From JBBRCX01 sp038204465 (GTDB lineage Bacteria > Planctomycetota > Phycisphaerae > Tepidisphaerales > Tepidisphaeraceae), in assembly GCA_038204465.1 (NCBI GenBank), contig JBBRCX010000092.1, positions 1 through 18,266 of the forward strand: a DNA stretch of 18,266 bases, written 5' to 3'. The notes beneath the pieces were generated by a model. It made no database searches. It had not been told where the DNA came from and saw only the letters and a program-made list of their open reading frames with translations. Within the stretch, counting starts at the first letter, position 1, and the number at the start of each line of letters is the position of its first letter. Shown here one piece after another: positions 15,363-18,266 of the stretch. The position numbers and the translations under genes are program-made.

Positions 15363-16121
15363 ATGATGTGGCGTTCGAGCAAAATCGCAATCGCTGCCGG
15401 CGCGCTCGCTTTGGGCGCTCAAGCCGCGTTCGGTGAAGTCATTTACGATGTGCCGACGGACCCCACCTCGAATGACCTCGACAACATCAAACAGCAGGGC
15501 GGAAACGCCCAGGCCTACTATGGCGACGATGTGAAACTGGCCGGCGGCCCGCGGCTGCTTCAGAAGATCACGATTCACTTCGGCTTTTACACTTACGATG
15601 CAGACCTTACCTATACGCCGAGTTTCGAGGCGGACGTGTGGAACGTTGATGGTAATGGAATTCCACTGGATTCCAATTCGAGCGACTCTCTTTCATACAC
15701 GCCGATTGCCCAGGCCTTCCGCACCGACGTCACGTTCACTGGCAGCGCCTACAACAATGGAGGCGTTGCCCGCGACACCCAGCAGAACGTCACCTTCGAC
15801 TTCTCGGCAGCGAACCTGGTCCTGCCGGACCATTTCGCGTTTGGCTATCGCGACAACAAGATCGAAGGAAACTATTTTCCCGGCTACGGGACGTCGATGT
15901 TCATCTCCGATAACGGCATCGCTCAGGGTTTGCCCGGCAGCAGCAGCACCGACGGGTACCTCTCGGCCTATACCAACACCGTGGAAAACACGACCTTCAG
16001 CTTCAACGCCAATGACTACAACCTCGAGGCGAAGATCGAGGCCATCCAGGTTCCGGAGCCGGCCACGGCGGGAATCCTGACGATCGGCGCCCTCAGCTCG
16101 TTGCGCCGACGCAGGAAATGA
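15363..16121 (+). CDS. PEP-CTERM sorting-signal protein, secreted
   Basis: The protein has 252 residues. GGGAGA lies 5 bases before the ATG (a second ATG at 15366 is equally possible). A signal peptide spans about residues 1-24, with cleavage near AFG|EV. The C-terminus has the PEP-CTERM signal: VPEPATAG at 230-237, a hydrophobic stretch ILTIGALSSL, then RRRRK. Such proteins are exported, then cut and anchored or released by an exosortase, which is not in this window. The body is a beta-rich domain with a low Cys count and many Asn, Asp, Gly and Thr (YTYDADLTYTPSFEADVWNV, NVTFDFSAANLVLPDHFAFG), perhaps a lectin- or jelly-roll-like surface module. Planctomycetes often encode many such proteins. 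Its own promoter is expected in the 307-bp gap. Confidence 0.87.
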   Translation: MMWRSSKIAIAAGALALGAQAAFGEVIYDVPTDPTSNDLDNIKQQGGNAQAYYGDDVKLAGGPRLLQKITIHFGFYTYDADLTYTPSFEADVWNVDGNGIPLDSNSSDSLSYTPIAQAFRTDVTFTGSAYNNGGVARDTQQNVTFDFSAANLVLPDHFAFGYRDNKIEGNYFPGYGTSMFISDNGIAQGLPGSSSTDGYLSAYTNTVENTTFSFNANDYNLEAKIEAIQVPEPATAGILTIGALSSLRRRRK

Positions 16122-16146
16122 GCCAGCCATCAGCGACAAAAGAATC

Positions 16147-16170
16147 ACCGGGTGACCACGGCCGCCCGGT
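16147..16170. terminator. Candidate bidirectional terminator between convergent genes
   Basis: ACCGGG (16147-16152) pairs with CCCGGT (16165-16170) around a 12-base loop. TCATTTT follows on the plus strand, and ATTCTTTT follows on the minus strand. It lies between the stops of the PEP-CTERM gene (16121) and the CPBP gene (16185), so it fits both. Confidence 0.5.
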
Positions 16171-16184
16171 TCATTTTGCGCTTC

Positions 16185-16976
16185 TCATGCCACGAGCAGG
16201 AGGAGCAGCGTGATCATCACGCCGTTGTTGGTCGCATGTGCGACCATCGGCGCGATGATCGAGCCGCGCCATTCGCGCAGGGCCGCGAAGGCGAAGCCGA
16301 TGCTGGCGATCGTCGGGATTCCCAGCCATCCTTGGGGGTGGATGAGGGCAAAGATCAGCCCCACGATCAGCGCCGAGGCGATCCAGCCCATCCGCTGGCG
16401 CAGGTGAGAATAGAGAGCGCCTCGGAACATCGTCTCTTCGATGAGCGGGGCCCACACGCAGCCGATCAGGTAAAGGCCGATGGTGTGCCACACGTCGCGC
16501 CCGACGAGGCCAACGATCGGGTGGCTCGTGGTCTGCCCCGTCACCTGCGTCAGCACCGCCGTAATGATGAGAGTCAGCACGAGCAACGGCAGGGCCGCCA
16601 GGTATCCCAGTATTCCGGCCGCTGCCTCGCGCCAGAATCCGCGCCCCATGTGCCAGCCGAGAGCGTGGCGGAGTTCCTGCACGCTTCCGCCGCGAAGGAC
16701 CGGCCAAAGCAGCGGCAATGGCATGACGGCGGCGACCGCGATCGCTGTAATGAGCAAATCCGCTTGCCGCAGCGCGCGCATGGCGAACGAGACCGCGAGG
16801 TAGACCAGCAGAAAGACCGCGAACGCCTCGATGTAACGGCTGCGCCATGGGCGCAGAGGCACATAAGCCGGCCGCAACTGCCCGCTGATCCAAAACACCA
16901 GCGCAAGGGCCGCCAGTGTGGTTCCAACGAGCAGCCCGACGACCGCGGCGATGAGGGACGACACGAGCACGATCAC
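16185..16976 (-). CDS. CPBP family intramembrane protease (Rce1/AbiI-like)
   Basis: The protein has 263 residues from GTG 16976. Several membrane segments are present, the first at the N-terminus (IVLVSSLIAAVVGLLVG). The CPBP (CAAX protease and bacteriocin-processing) signature is complete: EETMFRGAL with E180, E181 and R185, then FALIHPQGWLG with H212, and MVAHATNN with H247 and N250/N251. These form the intramembrane glutamic-protease centre. Substrates in bacteria are mostly unknown. The start is uncertain. GTG 16976 overlaps the stop of the HPF-like gene as GTGA, which suits coupled translation. A GTG at 17075 would add 33 residues (QRHGWYGQLALSYG...) that also look protein-like but overlap the HPF-like gene by 103 bp. 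Confidence 0.85.
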   Translation of the reverse strand: MIVLVSSLIAAVVGLLVGTTLAALALVFWISGQLRPAYVPLRPWRSRYIEAFAVFLLVYLAVSFAMRALRQADLLITAIAVAAVMPLPLLWPVLRGGSVQELRHALGWHMGRGFWREAAAGILGYLAALPLLVLTLIITAVLTQVTGQTTSHPIVGLVGRDVWHTIGLYLIGCVWAPLIEETMFRGALYSHLRQRMGWIASALIVGLIFALIHPQGWLGIPTIASIGFAFAALREWRGSIIAPMVAHATNNGVMITLLLLLVA

Positions 16977-17257
16977 CGTTCGCCGCGCAGCACGAAGCAC
17001 TTCGCGGCGTGCCGGGTCGGCATCCGGCCGGCCATAGCTGAGCGCGAGTTGGCCGTACCAACCGTGCCGCTGCACGAGGCGATGGCGCGCCTCGGCCGAC
17101 AGCGCGTTTGCGCCTTTGGAGTGTTGATATCCTTCAGGCGGACGTCGAGTGATTCCATGTGTTGGTCGTGCTGGTCGAGTGCGTGGGAAAGGCTACGCTT
17201 CACGTGCTGGTCGAGTGCCTCAGATTTCGTACCGGTGATGATGATGTCGAAGCGCAT
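16973..17257 (-). CDS. Short HPF/RaiA (S30AE)-like ribosome-associated protein, C-terminal half atypical
   Basis: The protein has 94 residues. AGGA lies 8 bases before ATG 17257, and MRFDIIITG is a typical HPF-like opening. Residues 1-48 match the first half of ribosome hibernation factors: a beta strand, a helix (SEALDQHVKRSLSHALDQHD), then MESLDVRLKDINTPK, close to the usual VxLxDxNGPKGG. After residue about 49 similarity fades. The TRC at 51-53 could align with the usual DKRC, but the tail is rich in Ser, Cys and Arg and lacks the DLYAAIDRA-type helix. So the gene could be complete but divergent, or its 3' half could have been replaced by the start of the CPBP gene. It lies 119 bp below the carbonic anhydrase on the same strand. 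Confidence 0.55.
   Translation of the reverse strand: MRFDIIITGTKSEALDQHVKRSLSHALDQHDQHMESLDVRLKDINTPKAQTRCRPRRAIASCSGTVGTANSRSAMAGRMPTRHAAKCFVLRGER
17167..17218 (-). repeat. 16-bp direct repeat inside the HPF-like gene
   Basis: The 16 bases CGTGCTGGTCGAGTGC occur at 17167-17182 and again, identically, at 17203-17218, in the same reading frame 36 bp (12 codons) apart. They encode the repeated ALDQH in the helix of the HPF-like protein. Confidence 0.7.
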
Positions 17258-17376
17258 GGAAAGTCCTTTCGTACAGCGGCGTCGGTGCTGCATACCTGGC
17301 AGAACTTTCACTGCGGTATCGAACAGTAGTCGGGGTGGCGCGGGAGTTTCGACGGGTGAAAAATTCGCACGAGTTT

Positions 17377-18003
17377 CTAACCGGGCTCCACACCATCGAA
17401 GAACTCGACGAGTCCAGTCTCCAGCGAATACTCAGCACCAACCACCAGGAGGCCGTCATTCCGGATCAGTTGCTCCAGAACCTCAGAACCGTGTCTTAGA
17501 TGGTCCGCCGAATGGCCGACGTTGTCCCGAACAGCATGCCCCACGAGCGCATCCAAGTCGTGCCTGAGCTCGGTCTTCAGCAACCCTTCGACCGAAGGCC
17601 GGATGCGGTCAACGATCGAACGCAGGTTACGCGATTGGTTTGCCGCTGGTTGCTGAAGCTCTTCGAGGGTAGCCAGAATGGCCCCACACTGCGAATGCCC
17701 GAGCACAACAACCAGCCGGGTGCCGAAGCGCGACGCCGCGAACTCGACGCTGCCGACCTGCGAGGGGGCGACGATGTTTCCGGCAACACGAATGACAAAC
17801 AGATCGCCCAGGCCCTGGTCGAACACAATCTCAGCAGGCACCCGGGAGTCCGAACAACCGAGCACGATCGCGAAGGGCTGCTGCTGTTTCGCCAAGTCCG
17901 CCAGCCGTGAATGGCTCAGGATCGTCTCGCGCCTCCCCATGTTGGACGCGAAGCGACGGTTGCCCTCTCGGAGGCGTTCGAGTGCTTCTCGCCCTGAGAT
18001 CAT
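17377..18003 (-). CDS. Beta-class carbonic anhydrase
   Basis: The protein has 208 residues. ATG 18003 is chosen because AAGG sits 5 bases upstream and MISGREALERLREGNRRFA is the family beginning; GTG 18048 would read through the tandem repeat. The enzyme interconverts CO2 and bicarbonate. The zinc ligands and dyad are clear: C50-S-D52-S-R54 (CSDSR), then H103-x2-C106 (GHSQCGA). RVAGN at about 73-77 is also conserved. No signal peptide is seen, so it is cytosolic. The upstream region is short: two 20-bp repeats, then the end of a transposase gene on the same strand. Expression might therefore come from a promoter near or inside the repeats, or by read-through. Confidence 0.92.
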   Translation of the reverse strand: MISGREALERLREGNRRFASNMGRRETILSHSRLADLAKQQQPFAIVLGCSDSRVPAEIVFDQGLGDLFVIRVAGNIVAPSQVGSVEFAASRFGTRLVVVLGHSQCGAILATLEELQQPAANQSRNLRSIVDRIRPSVEGLLKTELRHDLDALVGHAVRDNVGHSADHLRHGSEVLEQLIRNDGLLVVGAEYSLETGLVEFFDGVEPG

Positions 18004-18020
18004 CGTGCCTTCATCCTTCC

Positions 18021-18060
18021 CGGGACAATTAAAGGTGACGCGGGACAATTAAAGGTGACG
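18021..18060. repeat. Two perfect 20-bp tandem repeats between transposase and carbonic anhydrase
   Basis: CGGGACAATTAAAGGTGACG occurs at 18021-18040 and again at 18041-18060 with no spacer, followed by CGAACC. The units sit 18 bp before the carbonic anhydrase start and 7 bp after the transposase stop. On the minus strand each unit carries TTTAAT, close to a -10 hexamer. The neighbouring Y1 transposase suggests REP-like elements linked to it. Confidence 0.8.
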
Positions 18061-18067
18061 CGAACCA

Positions 18068-18266
18068 TTATTGTCTTTCCGCTTCCTTTGCAGCTAACTT
18101 CCGCCACCCTACCGGCCGCCCGCGCGCACGCAGCGTGTAATCCAAACCCAACATCTTCGCCGTTCGTTTGATCCATGGATCGCTTCCCACCGGCCGATTC
18201 CGCGCGATTGCCTCCTTGATCCGCTTCTCATCAGCCTCCGCTTGCGGCTGGTTCACCAACTCCAGC
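18068..18266 (-). CDS. REP-associated tyrosine (Y1) transposase, C-terminal end only
   Basis: The gene is read leftwards from the window edge and ends at TAA 18070-18068, giving about 66 visible residues. The pattern LVNQPQAEADEKRIKEAI, then RNRPVGSDPWIKRTAKMLGL and TLRARGRP is the typical C-terminal tail of RAYT proteins (an R.RPFGD..W...TA..LGLE.TLRPRGRP-like stretch). The catalytic HUH motif and Tyr would lie outside the window. RAYTs are single-copy, domesticated relatives of IS200/IS605 transposases that act on REP palindromes. An in-frame GTG 3 codons after LEL is not the true start. Assignment rests on this tail only. Confidence 0.75.
   Translation of the reverse strand, partial: LELVNQPQAEADEKRIKEAIARNRPVGSDPWIKRTAKMLGLDYTLRARGRPVGWRKLAAKEAERQ

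Noticed and set aside
16152..17567. Plus-strand 471-residue frame across the CPBP and HPF-like genes
   Set aside because: It is antisense to genes with clear motifs and is rich in His, Arg and Gln; no homology is apparent.
18021..18060. CRISPR array
   Set aside because: Two adjacent units without spacers and no cas gene; a tandem repeat near a transposase explains it better.

Overview
The window is about 18 kb of GC-rich bacterial chromosome and looks like a planctomycete, most likely class Phycisphaerae. This is an inference from several family habits seen together. Secreted proteins carry TTQPA/RPATTAPTTT-type linkers after the signal peptide. There is a small membrane protein with a CPTCGYD...CPECG zinc ribbon. 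A PEP-CTERM protein ends in a run of arginines, there are several long signal-bearing or membrane-anchored proteins of no known function, and a REP-associated (Y1) transposase lies at the right edge. No rRNA, tRNA, CRISPR array, phage module or integrase was seen.

Layout, left to right. (1) On the minus strand, a secreted protein with a Tat-like signal (299-1423) lies just upstream of the start of a membrane-anchored ankyrin-repeat gene that runs off the left edge (1-250). (2) On the plus strand, a zinc-ribbon membrane protein is broken by an apparent one-base deletion (1475-1689). A 313-bp leader with a strong hairpin follows, then a 1233-residue fused indolepyruvate ferredoxin oxidoreductase (2003-5704). 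(3) An msrA-msrB methionine sulfoxide reductase pair (5879-6987) has MsrA carrying a lipoprotein signal and MsrB carrying none. (4) A minus-strand block of four unrecognised proteins (7004-12346) contains a cytosolic-looking beta-propeller, a membrane-anchored coiled-coil protein, a large secreted protein and a small membrane-anchored protein. (5) On the plus strand, serA (12415-14037) and a phytanoyl-CoA-dioxygenase-like gene (14105-15055) are followed by a PEP-CTERM protein (15363-16121). (6) On the minus strand, a beta-carbonic anhydrase (17377-18003), a short HPF/RaiA-like gene (16973-17257) and a CPBP membrane protease (ending 16185) follow one another. The last two overlap by GTGA or more deeply. 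The carbonic anhydrase is preceded by two perfect 20-bp tandem repeats and the 3' end of the transposase gene (18068-18266).

Most genes are chromosomal housekeeping or lineage-specific accessory genes, and I see no clear defence or biosynthetic system. The strongest candidates for a second look are the frameshifted zinc-ribbon gene, the HPF/CPBP overlapping junction, the transposase with its tandem repeats in front of the carbonic anhydrase, and the four-gene block of uncharacterised envelope proteins. Many long antisense reading frames exist only because codon third positions are GC-rich; they are not annotated.
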